In this document: piece after piece, positions 37,019-45,361 of the stretch | Layout: the number at the start of each line of letters is the position of its first letter | How positions within the stretch are numbered: the first letter of the stretch is position 1 | NCBI GenBank assembly: GCA_028285145.1 | Contig: JANQQC010000009.1 | Location: forward strand, 1-63,723 | Source: Hyphomonadaceae bacterium | GTDB taxonomy: Bacteria > Pseudomonadota > Alphaproteobacteria > Caulobacterales > Hyphomonadaceae | Length of the DNA stretch: 63,723 nucleotides | Reading direction: 5' to 3' | Program-made: the position numbers and the translations under genes | The notes under the pieces: model-generated | Seen by the model: the letters and a program-made list of their open reading frames with translations, nothing else | Database searches by the model: none | Told to the model about the DNA's origin: nothing

Positions 37019-37047
37019 CTAGTCACTATTGTTTTCGTAGTTACTAG
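37019..37047. promoter_or_regulatory. Palindrome between the MAPEG and HxlR genes, candidate HxlR operator
   Basis: CTAGTCACTA (37019-37028) and TAGTTACTAG (37038-37047) are inverted with one mismatch in ten and are separated by the nine bases TTGTTTTCG. It lies 19 bases from the MAPEG start and 32 bases from the HxlR start, in the only intergenic space between these divergent genes. A dimeric winged-helix regulator such as HxlR could bind both arms. Confidence 0.7.
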
Positions 37048-37079
37048 CTTCTGTCAATCCAACGCACTAAGACGTGATC

Positions 37080-37397
37080 ATGGCAAAGAAGAACCTGCCT
37101 CTGTGTCCAATCTCCCGCGCGGCCATGATTCTTGGCTCCCGATGGACGACGGAGATCCTGCGTGAACTGATCGATCATGAGTCCCGAAGATTTCAGGATA
37201 TACAGGAAGCGTTGATTGGCATTGGTCCGTCTACCTTGTCCAACCGCCTGAAAATGCTGGAAGATCACGGAGTCGTGGAACGGCGCTTCTACGATGACCA
37301 TCCACCTCGAGCGGAATACGTCCTCACAGACAAGGGTCGAAGAATGGGGCCGATCTTTCGCGCCATGCGCAAATGGGGCTCCGAGACCGCCGACTAG
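37080..37397 (+). CDS. HxlR-family transcriptional regulator
   Basis: The 105-residue regulator has the winged-helix fold of HxlR/YodB proteins: CPISRAAMILGSRWTTEILREL, RFQDIQEAL, GIGPSTLSNRLKMLEDHGVVERRFY and VLTDKGR. A single Cys near residue 8 is at the position used for redox sensing by YodB/HypR, which suggests a thiol or electrophile sensor. GTG at 37074 is an alternative start. It is divergent from the MAPEG gene, and the stop overlaps the convergent tlyA stop by four bases. Confidence 0.9.
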   Translation: MAKKNLPLCPISRAAMILGSRWTTEILRELIDHESRRFQDIQEALIGIGPSTLSNRLKMLEDHGVVERRFYDDHPPRAEYVLTDKGRRMGPIFRAMRKWGSETAD

Positions 37398-38149
37398 GTG
37401 TCCGACTTTACTGTGTGAAGGAGGCGTTCGGCATTGCCATCGCCGCCTTTGATCGGGCTGTCAGTCCTGTCTCTTATGGTCCAGCCCTGCCCGACCAACC
37501 AGTCTTCAAAGCGCTGTTCTGCCTCGTTCACGGCCGCCTGGTCCGTTACAATGCCGCCCTTGCCAACTTTCGTGCGTCCGACTTGAAACTGCGGCTTGAA
37601 AAGAAGGATGGCTTCGCCATTCGGTGCCGCAAGACTCAAAGGGCGCTCCATCAACTTTTCAAGCGCTATGAAGCTCGCATCGCAAACAATGAGAGATGGA
37701 GCTTCTGAAAGCTGGTCTGCAGAAAGGGTGCGCGCATCCACGCCTTCAAGGCTGCTCACTCGCATGTCCTCCCGAAGCGAGGCATGCAATTGATCTGTTC
37801 CAACATCGACAGCCAGAACATGCGCTACCCCCCTTCGGAGCAGGACATCCGTGAATCCTCCGGTCGATGAGCCGACATCGAGGCAAAAGCGGCCTTCTAC
37901 CAGCACACCAAACACGTCAAGCGCATGCGCCAGCTTAAGACCGCCACGAGAAACATAGGGATGCGCGCGCGTGGCCTTGATGCGGTCATTCTCGGAGATC
38001 ATTTGGGAGGGCTTTGCGACCGTCGCGCCATTTACAGCGACGAGACCGGCCTTAATTGATGCGCGTGCGGACGCCCGGCTGTCGAAATGGCCAAGGTGCA
38101 CCAAAAGCCGGTCAGCGCGATCTCTTTTTTCTTCCTGCGACGATGCCAT
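37394..38149 (-). CDS. tlyA: TlyA-type rRNA 2'-O-methyltransferase/hemolysin family protein
   Basis: The 251-residue protein has an N-terminal S4 domain (RADRLLVHLGHFDSRASARASIKAGLV in pattern) and an FtsJ-like SAM-dependent methyltransferase domain (FCLDVGSSTGGFTDVLL, VLAVDVG, LIVCDASFIAL, LLFKPQFQVG). TlyA proteins methylate 16S/23S rRNA cytidine 2'-OH. The start is the ATG at 38149; the frame is open far upstream but would overlap the SOD gene on the other strand. The gene is typically close to dxs in alphaproteobacteria, but here dxs is about 7 kb away. Confidence 0.88.
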   Translation of the reverse strand: MASSQEEKRDRADRLLVHLGHFDSRASARASIKAGLVAVNGATVAKPSQMISENDRIKATRAHPYVSRGGLKLAHALDVFGVLVEGRFCLDVGSSTGGFTDVLLRRGVAHVLAVDVGTDQLHASLREDMRVSSLEGVDARTLSADQLSEAPSLIVCDASFIALEKLMERPLSLAAPNGEAILLFKPQFQVGRTKVGKGGIVTDQAAVNEAEQRFEDWLVGQGWTIRDRTDSPIKGGDGNAERLLHTVKSDT

Positions 38150-38195
38150 CCGGCGTTCAGACGCTATAATCGAGACGGAATCAACGGAGTCTGCC

Positions 38196-38783
38196 ATGAT
38201 ACGTGCCGCCGCGATCCTCGCCCTTCTCCTTTCCGCCTGTGCGCAAATGCCGTGGGAAGACGGACCAGCTGGCGCAAGTGTGTCAGAAGCGCTCAAGAAC
38301 GCACCAAAGCTCGGTCCGGTAGACGGTGTTTTTCCTTCAATGCCGACAATGCAGGGCGACCTGATCGGCATTGAGGGGCAGTCCATTGGCGGCGTAAACG
38401 TCATAGGCGGGCCGCACGGCCTTTTGATTGAGGTTACCGTTGAGGCTGGCGGCCTGGCACCTGGCTGGCACGGTCTGCACCTACATCAGGTCGGTGACTG
38501 CTCCGATGTTGGTGAGTTCAAAAGGTCCGGCGGGCACCTCGGGATGATTGAGGGCGGACATGGCCTTCTGAACCCCGTCGGACCCGAGGCTGGCGATCTG
38601 CCAAACATCTGGGCGGCGGGCGATGGATCGGCAGGTATGGAAACCTTTACGCCACTGGCCGATATTGCGTCGCTTGCCGACGACGATGGTGTTGCCCTTA
38701 TCATTCATGAGGCCCGTGACGATCATCTGAGCCAGCCTATTGGTGGGGCCGGCGGACGAGTCGCCTGTTCGGTCCTCCGCTAG
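38196..38783 (+). CDS. sodC: Cu/Zn superoxide dismutase family lipoprotein, variant zinc site
   Basis: The 195-residue protein has a lipoprotein-like signal (LLLSACAQ) and the Cu/Zn SOD fold. Copper ligands are present (H95, H97, H114 bridging, H171), as are two zinc ligands (H122, D134) and the C102/C191 disulfide. The residue at the third zinc His is Glu131 (GPEAGDLPN). From memory an acidic residue here also occurs in some bacterial relatives. The GGRVAC segment keeps the active-site Arg. It is periplasmic and should dismutate superoxide if copper loads. Confidence 0.83.
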   Translation: MIRAAAILALLLSACAQMPWEDGPAGASVSEALKNAPKLGPVDGVFPSMPTMQGDLIGIEGQSIGGVNVIGGPHGLLIEVTVEAGGLAPGWHGLHLHQVGDCSDVGEFKRSGGHLGMIEGGHGLLNPVGPEAGDLPNIWAAGDGSAGMETFTPLADIASLADDDGVALIIHEARDDHLSQPIGGAGGRVACSVLR

Positions 38784-38882
38784 CACACCCCTTACTCAAT
38801 CGTCCTATCGGGCCGGTTTCATCGCTTGCGCTTGAGATCGGTCCGCGACAACCTGCCGAAAATAGAAAACGGGAGGCGGACG

Positions 38883-40391
38883 ATGAGCAATCAATCAAGA
38901 CGGGCCATGTTGAAGGCGGGAGGTGCTTTCGCAGCCTTTGCGCCCTTTGTCTCAGCCTGCGCGCCCGCATCGGTGCTGGAAGCAACGGGCTCTGTAACGC
39001 CTTCAAAGCCCGGCTTTGTGGATGGCGTTCGCATGGCTGAGTTGATCGCCTCTGGTGAAATGACGTCTGCTGAGGCCGTCGAGGCCGCTATTGCCCGAAC
39101 TGAAGCGGTCAATCCGCAAATCAATGCAATCGCGAATGAAACCTTCGCCAGTGCACGAGCTGACGCAGAAACGGAGCTTGGCGGTGCCTTTGCAGGAGTG
39201 CCTTCCTTCACCAAGGACCTGTTGAACCGGAAAGATGAGCCCACTCTGTGGGGTAGCCGGGCGTTTGAGGGCTACGTCCCGATCGAGGACTCCCCCTTCG
39301 CGGCCGCCTGGCGCGAAGCTGGAATCATCTCGCTCGGCAAAACGACAACACCCGAGATGGGGCTAATTTCGTCAACCGAGCCACTCGTGACCGGCGCGAC
39401 AAGAAACCCCTGGGACACGTCGCGGATACCTGGCGGCTCATCAGGCGGTGCTGCCGCGCTTGTGGCGGCTCGTGCCACGCCGTTTGCGCATGCCAGCGAT
39501 GGCGGCGGATCGATCCGTATACCCGCCAGCTGCTGCGGCCTGTTCGGTCTGAAACCATCGGCTGGGCGTTTGAGAAGCAGGTCAGAAGGAAAGCCCGCCG
39601 TCGATATCTCGGTGAATCATGCGGTTACGCTGACCGTGAGAGACTCCGCAGCCCTGTTCTCCGTTGCGGAGACAAATGATGGCAGCTATCCGCGACTCGG
39701 CGCGATCACTGAGCCCGTCTCCCGCCGACTGAAAATCGCTTACGCGCCAGAGCCTGCGGCATCCAATACAACGCTGGACCCAGAAGTCCGCTCTGCCATG
39801 GATGACGTTGCGCAGCTCTGCATAGACCTCGGACACGAGGTGATCGACTACAGTCTACCGACTGATGGAGACAAGTTTGTCGATCAATTCCTGATGTACT
39901 GGGCCGCCGGTGCAGCTCAATTTGCTCAGGATGCAGCAGCCTTCTCGGGCAAGCCGATCAGCCCGGAAATTCTTGAACCCTGGACGCTCGGCCTCGCTCA
40001 GATGTTTGCAGCGCGCCAGGAGGAAATGCCGGATATCATCGCATATCTTCAGGCATTTGGTGCTGAATATGACGCTTGGTTCAACGACTTTGATCTCTTG
40101 TTGACGCCAACGCTCGCGCGCCCCCCCGTTCCCATCGGCGAACAGGACCCGGCGGGAGACTTCGATACCGTCATGGAAAGTGTTCTCGGCTTTGCTGCCT
40201 ACACGGCACCCATGAATGTAGCGGGCGCAGCCAGCGTGTCTGTCCCATTGTCATGGACCGAAAGCGGCTTACCCGTTGGCGCGATGTTCTCCGGTCGCAA
40301 AGGCGATGATGGCCTCCTGCTGGAACTTGGTTATGAGTTGGAATCAGCCCGGCCATGGATCGACCGTCTGCCACCTGTCGTCGCGACCTGA
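38883..40391 (+). CDS. Amidase-signature enzyme with Tat-like signal
   Basis: The 502-residue protein has SRRAMLKAGGAFAAFAPFVSAC at the N-terminus in pattern, i.e. an RR motif and hydrophobic stretch ending in a possible lipobox, which fits Tat export. The amidase-signature triad is present: Lys in PSFTKDLL, Ser in GGSSGGAAAL and nucleophile Ser in DGGGSIRIPAS. It hydrolyses an amide in the periplasm; the substrate is unknown. The ATG at 38883 follows GGGAGG. One base separates its stop from the decayed transporter gene. Confidence 0.87.
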   Translation: MSNQSRRAMLKAGGAFAAFAPFVSACAPASVLEATGSVTPSKPGFVDGVRMAELIASGEMTSAEAVEAAIARTEAVNPQINAIANETFASARADAETELGGAFAGVPSFTKDLLNRKDEPTLWGSRAFEGYVPIEDSPFAAAWREAGIISLGKTTTPEMGLISSTEPLVTGATRNPWDTSRIPGGSSGGAAALVAARATPFAHASDGGGSIRIPASCCGLFGLKPSAGRLRSRSEGKPAVDISVNHAVTLTVRDSAALFSVAETNDGSYPRLGAITEPVSRRLKIAYAPEPAASNTTLDPEVRSAMDDVAQLCIDLGHEVIDYSLPTDGDKFVDQFLMYWAAGAAQFAQDAAAFSGKPISPEILEPWTLGLAQMFAARQEEMPDIIAYLQAFGAEYDAWFNDFDLLLTPTLARPPVPIGEQDPAGDFDTVMESVLGFAAYTAPMNVAGAASVSVPLSWTESGLPVGAMFSGRKGDDGLLLELGYELESARPWIDRLPPVVAT

Positions 40392-40392
40392 T

Positions 40393-41361
40393 ATGGCGGA
40401 CACCCCGCTCGTCTTCGGGTTTCGCTTTGATACGGAGGGCGTCGGTCATCAGCTGAACTGGGCCGACATCGCCAGCGGGCTCGGCAATGACCGTGTCTGG
40501 CTGCATCTCGATCGGAGATCGCCAACGACGCAGGCATGGCTGCAGGAGAAGAGCGGACTCGATAAGGTCGCGTTGCCGCCCTCCTTCAGGAAGACACACG
40601 GCCTCGCAGCACGCGTCATAAGGACGGCTACCTCATCAATCTTCGCGGCGTGAACCTGAATGAAGCAGACAAACCGGAAGACATGATCGCGCTCCGAATG
40701 TGGGCAAGTTCCAACAGGCTGCTGTCCCTACGTGCCTATCCGATCAAGGCAGTCCAGGATCTTCGGCAACAAATCGAGACCGGACGCCCCGTGACGTCAA
40801 CAGGGCGTCTTGTGGCAGATGTTGCCGAAGGCTTAGTTGCGCGCATAGAGCCGGTGGTCGCTGATTTCGACGATCGAGTCGATGGATACGAAGAATCACT
40901 ACTGGAAGCTGACGCGAAACTGCCGAGAACGGCTCTGGCGGAATTCCGCAGAGCCGTTCTAAGCCTGCGACGGCACATTGTCCCTCAAAGGGAGGCGCTC
41001 GCTCAGCTCCTTCGCGAAGGGAGCGATCTGCTTGGTCAGAACGAGCAGCTTCGCCTGCCGGGAGACGTCCGACAGAGTCATGCGCCTTGCCTAGGATCTC
41101 GATACCATTCGTGAGCGTTCGACTGTTCTCCAAGAGCAGATATTGGAAAAACGGGCCGAAGTGATGAACCAGCGTCTGTTCTTTCTCTCCATCATCTCTG
41201 CAGTGTTTCTGCCGCTCGGCTTCGTCACCGGCCTATTCGGAGTAAATGTCGGAGGAATGCCGGGCGTCGACTCGGGGAACGCCTTCGCGGTGCTGTGCAT
41301 CAGCATCGTCGCAATGAGTTTAGCGCTGCTCGCGCTGTTTAGATGGCGGCGATGGATTTAG
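40393..41361 (+). pseudogene. CorA/ZntB-family metal transporter pseudogene
   Basis: Three pieces in frames 1, 0 and 1 together match a single ZntB/CorA protein. Piece 1 starts at ATG 40393 (FRFDTEGVG, WLHLDRRSP). Piece 2 is reached by a frameshift just before 40572 and reads ALLQEDTRPRS, GYLINLRGVNLN, then the long coiled region. Piece 3 is reached by a second frameshift around 41055-41060 (an extra C in CTGCCGGG) and reads through a TAG at 41092-41094. It then carries the two C-terminal helices and the pore motif (TGLFGVNVGGMPG). Two indels and one nonsense codon make it non-functional, unless sequencing errors are responsible. Zn or Mg transport was the likely original role. Confidence 0.85.
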
Positions 41362-41370
41362 ATTTTTGGA

Positions 41371-42048
41371 TTATACAGACTTACGTCCAAAAACGACGCT
41401 GAGATTGTTTGCCGGCATTTCGACGACATGTTGCAGCGCCAGCCCGACTGTTTCGGCAAGCGGTGCAATCTCCAGATCAAGATCGCGGACGCCCCATGAC
41501 GGGTCACGGCGCTTAAGGTCCACATCAAACCGGGCATTCGATGGGGCGATCTCTCCGCGACGCGAAAACGGGCCGTAGAGAAATAGACGACCGGTTTCGT
41601 CCAGCACTCGCTCGGCTCCACCAAACAGCCCTTCAGCCGCCTCGAAAGGCGCGATGTGAATCATGTTGATACAGACAAGTCCGGCAAACGGCCGACGGGC
41701 TTCAGCGTCTCCCCAGTCTGGCAGTCGGGTGTCAATCGTGAATGGACCCAACAATCGACCGTGGCCCTCATGTGCGGCCCAGGCAGACTGGCTGGCAAGG
41801 CTCTGCGGGTCTATATCGGAGTACAACCATTCCAGCTGCGGAGCCGCATCTGTGATGTGGGCCCCATGCTCACCGGTGCCCGACGCAATCTCCAGCACCC
41901 GTCCCGTTTGAGGCATGTGCCGCAAGAAGACGTCACGAACCGCATCCTTGTTACGCCCTGTGGATGGCGAGAAGCGCCGCCCGTCCGTCTCCATGTCACG
42001 CTTCTCAAGTGCGGCGGGCTTTTGTGGCCCGCGATCACCTGTTGTCAT
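41371..42048 (-). CDS. DUF938-type SAM-dependent methyltransferase
   Basis: The 225-residue protein has the class I methyltransferase motif VLEIASGTGEHG, then DIDPQSL and INMIHIAPFEA, typical of the DUF938 family. Its substrate is unknown. The ATG overlaps the stop of the acyl-CoA synthetase gene by four bases (ATGA), so it is the second gene of that operon. It ends ten bases from the convergent transporter pseudogene. Confidence 0.87.
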   Translation of the reverse strand: MTTGDRGPQKPAALEKRDMETDGRRFSPSTGRNKDAVRDVFLRHMPQTGRVLEIASGTGEHGAHITDAAPQLEWLYSDIDPQSLASQSAWAAHEGHGRLLGPFTIDTRLPDWGDAEARRPFAGLVCINMIHIAPFEAAEGLFGGAERVLDETGRLFLYGPFSRRGEIAPSNARFDVDLKRRDPSWGVRDLDLEIAPLAETVGLALQHVVEMPANNLSVVFGRKSV

Positions 42049-43790
42049 GCTCTTGGCGTAAACCGGTCACGCAGTTCGGTTTTGAGAATCTTCCCGTTGG
42101 CGTTGCGTGGAAGTGGTTCTGCTTCGAACTGGATTTCGACGGGAACCTTGAATGCGGCGAGTTGACTGGCGACGTGCGCGCGTAACTCATCCGCACTCGC
42201 TTCCTTGCCGGGCTTCAACTGAACGACAGCACCAACTTCCTCGCCAAGAATCTTGTGAGGGATCCCAACGACAGCCGCGTCCATTACAGCCGGATGGTCG
42301 AAGAGTGCGCTTTCTACCTCGATGCAATAAACGTTTTCACCGCCGCGGATCAGCATGTCCTTCGCGCGGTCAACGAGGTAGAGAAAACCCTCTTCATCAA
42401 GACGGGCAAGGTCACCGGTAACAACCCATCCATCGCGGAAGGTTTCTGCCGTAGCATCTGGACGGTTCCAGTAGAGCTTGCAGTTCATCGGGCCCTTGCA
42501 CCAAAGCTCACCCACCTCTCCGGATGGGAGAGTCTGACCGTCTGGACCAACAATCTTGAGTTCAACCGCTCCGGGAGGTGAGCCAGCGCTGTCCGGACGA
42601 TTCACATAGTCCTCACCGATGTTCAGGCTCGCCGTCGCGCAGGTTTCGGTCATACCCCAGCCATTGCCGGGCGCGGCATCAGGGAAACGTTTCTTTATGG
42701 TAGACACCAGCTCAGGTGCGGACGGCGCGCCGCCATAGGATACCACAGCGATTGATGAGAGATCGTACTTGTCACGATCAGGGTGTTCGAGCACCTGCCA
42801 TGCAATCGCCGGCACGCCGCCAATCGCCGTAACCTTCTCGTTTTCAATGATCGGCAGTGCTTCGTCCGCGTTCCATTTGTACATTGATATAATCTTGTCG
42901 CCGCGAACCATGCTCGGGATCAGGATCGCGAACGCCCCGGTCGCGTGGAAGAATGGAACGGCGAGCAACGTCGCGTTCTGTGAATCCGGATCCGGCTCAG
43001 GCAGGGCCTCGCCACGGCGCAGGAACATGCGCGCCTGACACGTCATGGAATTCAGGATGTTCGATATGATCGCGCGATGTGACGCGAGCGCGCCCTTTGG
43101 GCGGCCGGTCGTCCCTGATGTATACATGATGGTGGCGTCGTCTTCCGGAACGAGATCGACAGCCGGGAGCCCGATGGAGTCAAGGCTCGCCCAGGAGTTG
43201 GCATCACCGATAACCGACTCCATGTCGCTGACGCGGGGGTCGGCATAATCTTCTTTGTTGCGAGCGATCACAACGGATTCAAGGTCTGGCAGATTGCCCA
43301 TATGCTCACGGATGCGTTCATAGATCTGGCCATCAACGACGGCGACTTTCGCACCAGAATCCTTTAGGCCGTACTCCAGCTCTTCGCCGGTCCACCATGA
43401 ATTCATGGGCGTGGCGATTGCACCGATCGAAAGAGCCGCAAAAAACGCAACCGCCCACTGCGGATAGTTCCGCATGATCATGGCAACCCGGTCACCCTTC
43501 TCGACGCCATATGTCTCCTGCAAAGCCTTCGCGTAGTTCTCAACCGCGCGGCGCATCGCGTCAAAGGTGACCCGCTCATCTTCAAAGACGAGGTAGTCCC
43601 GGTCTGCAAACGCCATCGTCATGTTCTCGAAAATGAAGCGAATCGTCGGCGGTGCCTCCGAATACACCTTCATTTTCACGCCATTGATCTCCGCTTCCTC
43701 AAGGGCAAGCGGCGAACCCGGTTGGGCGAGCACATGATTTGCGTCCGCGATGGACATGACCGGCCAGGCGGGAGCTGTGTCTGCAGGCAT
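42045..43790 (-). CDS. AMP-forming acyl-CoA synthetase
   Basis: The 581-residue adenylating enzyme has the P-loop-like motif YTSGTTGRPKGA, the GWGMTET motif, WVVTGDLARLDEEG and the C-terminal lysine in PRNANGKILK. It activates a carboxylic acid with ATP and transfers it to CoA; chain length cannot be told. The start is the ATG at 43790 with GGAGGAAACT upstream; the frame extends to 43829. It is coupled to the DUF938 methyltransferase gene. Confidence 0.9.
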   Translation of the reverse strand: MPADTAPAWPVMSIADANHVLAQPGSPLALEEAEINGVKMKVYSEAPPTIRFIFENMTMAFADRDYLVFEDERVTFDAMRRAVENYAKALQETYGVEKGDRVAMIMRNYPQWAVAFFAALSIGAIATPMNSWWTGEELEYGLKDSGAKVAVVDGQIYERIREHMGNLPDLESVVIARNKEDYADPRVSDMESVIGDANSWASLDSIGLPAVDLVPEDDATIMYTSGTTGRPKGALASHRAIISNILNSMTCQARMFLRRGEALPEPDPDSQNATLLAVPFFHATGAFAILIPSMVRGDKIISMYKWNADEALPIIENEKVTAIGGVPAIAWQVLEHPDRDKYDLSSIAVVSYGGAPSAPELVSTIKKRFPDAAPGNGWGMTETCATASLNIGEDYVNRPDSAGSPPGAVELKIVGPDGQTLPSGEVGELWCKGPMNCKLYWNRPDATAETFRDGWVVTGDLARLDEEGFLYLVDRAKDMLIRGGENVYCIEVESALFDHPAVMDAAVVGIPHKILGEEVGAVVQLKPGKEASADELRAHVASQLAAFKVPVEIQFEAEPLPRNANGKILKTELRDRFTPRA

Positions 43791-43866
43791 AGTTTCCTCC
43801 GATATTCTTTTCACGGAGCTAGAAACCATGACATGCCTATCAGGGAAAGAGGGGGTATCGGCAGGA

Positions 43867-44526
43867 TTAGGGGCGCATCAACCACGACGCGTAACTGCGG
43901 TCCCTGCTGCCTTCGCAATATGCTTTCAACTGAAGCAGACAATCGCGCGGAGGATTGGACGCCTTCAACAGGATCAGACCGATCAGTGAGAGATCACGGA
44001 TCTCCTCACGTATCCCCATCAAGGTCAAACCGTCTTCCATCGCTTCAAACGTGTAGAAGACGCGCTCATATTTCGCAGTGAATGTTTCATTGATGTCGGA
44101 ACCGAGCACCTCCATGACAAAGCCTTCGAAGCGATTGCACTTGATGACGCGCGCGGTGAACGACCCACCCTCTTCGATAGCAGAAAGGCTGTACCGGTAT
44201 GTATCGGGCTCTCCTGAAACAGCAGATACAGCGTCGATAGTGGTGGAGAAATACTCGTATCGGGTCCGCGGGTAGACGGCATCCCATACGGTCTCAACCG
44301 GCGCGGCAATCTCCTGTGAAGCTTCCAAGCTATAGCGCCCCGCGATTGGCCGCTTTCCGAGCCAAAGCATGAAAAAGACACCGCAGCTGATAACGATCAG
44401 GCGAGGCATGCCGTTGCCAAGGCTCAACGCATCCGCTGCCAGCGATCCGCTGACGACGCCAATCGTAACAATCAAGCCGAGCGCGAAAGCACCGAGCAAA
44501 AGGGGGATGAGCGAGCGATAGGTCAT
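43867..44526 (-). CDS. Membrane-anchored SRPBCC-like protein
   Basis: The 219-residue protein has two N-terminal hydrophobic helices (about residues 7-30 and 42-58) followed by a domain that starts RYSLEASQEIAAPVETVWDAVYP. This is the usual opening of START/SRPBCC ligand-binding domains. The C-terminal part has no catalytic motif that I recognise. It could bind a hydrophobic ligand at the membrane. No operon partner is evident; a short gap precedes the lipoprotein gene. Confidence 0.65.
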   Translation of the reverse strand: MTYRSLIPLLLGAFALGLIVTIGVVSGSLAADALSLGNGMPRLIVISCGVFFMLWLGKRPIAGRYSLEASQEIAAPVETVWDAVYPRTRYEYFSTTIDAVSAVSGEPDTYRYSLSAIEEGGSFTARVIKCNRFEGFVMEVLGSDINETFTAKYERVFYTFEAMEDGLTLMGIREEIRDLSLIGLILLKASNPPRDCLLQLKAYCEGSRDRSYASWLMRP

Positions 44527-44610
44527 ACAGCGGTCCCTGGAACCGCTTCAACTTACTCCGATGCGTCCTAAAACTCGGCTCGTTCAATTGCTCAAATTTG
44601 ATGCAAAGCT

Positions 44611-45267
44611 CTATTTGCCAAAATCGCAGAACTGAAGCGTGCGGGTGGTTCCGTCAGGCTCAACGGCTGAGTAGGACGGTCCCGTCAGTTCCTCACCCTC
44701 GCAGAGATATCCGATCTGATACATCGCCACGAGCCGGTCGTTCGACGGTGTCAGGCCGGTGCTAAGCATCAAATCCATAGCTTCATCATGCTCGCCAAGC
44801 TCGAAATGAGCATTGAACATGTCTTCGCGCGTGCTATCGGGCTTCTCAAGCAGGAAGCTCAGGCTGGTTGCCTTGCCACGTGCATAATCAAGCTGCTCCT
44901 GCGCGCCAATCGCAGCGTCGCTCGAAGGATACTCGTTGAGTATCTCCTCAAAATCACTGATCGCGCCCCACGTGTCGAACCCGTTGTCAGAGACCCGAAG
45001 TTCACCGCGGCGCGCGAGAACGTCAGCTTTTTCGTTGTCCGTCAGCGTTGGATCACCGAGTAACTGCGTTAGCCGATCGATCGCCGTGGGTACGTTGCCG
45101 GCTTCCTCAAGGTTCTCAACCGTGATCATGGCTCGTTCGAACTCAGTTGCAGTCCCTTCTAAAGCAACTGGAGTGGGCACGTCTGCAACCGGTGCCGGCG
45201 CATCAGTTGTTGAGGCACATGCCGCGAGAACTGTCAGGGAGGCTGCAGCGAGGAGAAAGCGATTCAT
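44611..45267 (-). CDS. TPR-like lipoprotein
   Basis: The 218-residue protein has a lipoprotein signal (LTVLAACAST, Cys at about 17) and an all-helical body. Helices with the spacing of tetratricopeptide repeats (NVPTAIDRLTQLL, DTWGAISDFEEILNEYPS, EHDEAMDLMLSTG) suggest a protein-interaction role in the envelope. Two Cys near the C-terminus (LCEGEE and FCDFGK) may pair. No specific function is recognised. Confidence 0.72.
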   Translation of the reverse strand: MNRFLLAAASLTVLAACASTTDAPAPVADVPTPVALEGTATEFERAMITVENLEEAGNVPTAIDRLTQLLGDPTLTDNEKADVLARRGELRVSDNGFDTWGAISDFEEILNEYPSSDAAIGAQEQLDYARGKATSLSFLLEKPDSTREDMFNAHFELGEHDEAMDLMLSTGLTPSNDRLVAMYQIGYLCEGEELTGPSYSAVEPDGTTRTLQFCDFGK

Positions 45268-45361
45268 GGACGGGCTCCGTTAGGGTGAAATCAAGATTCG
45301 CTGGAGGTTTGCCCGTGAAGGCGCGCCCCCAAACGGCTGCAATAAGGAGATTCTGTGATCG

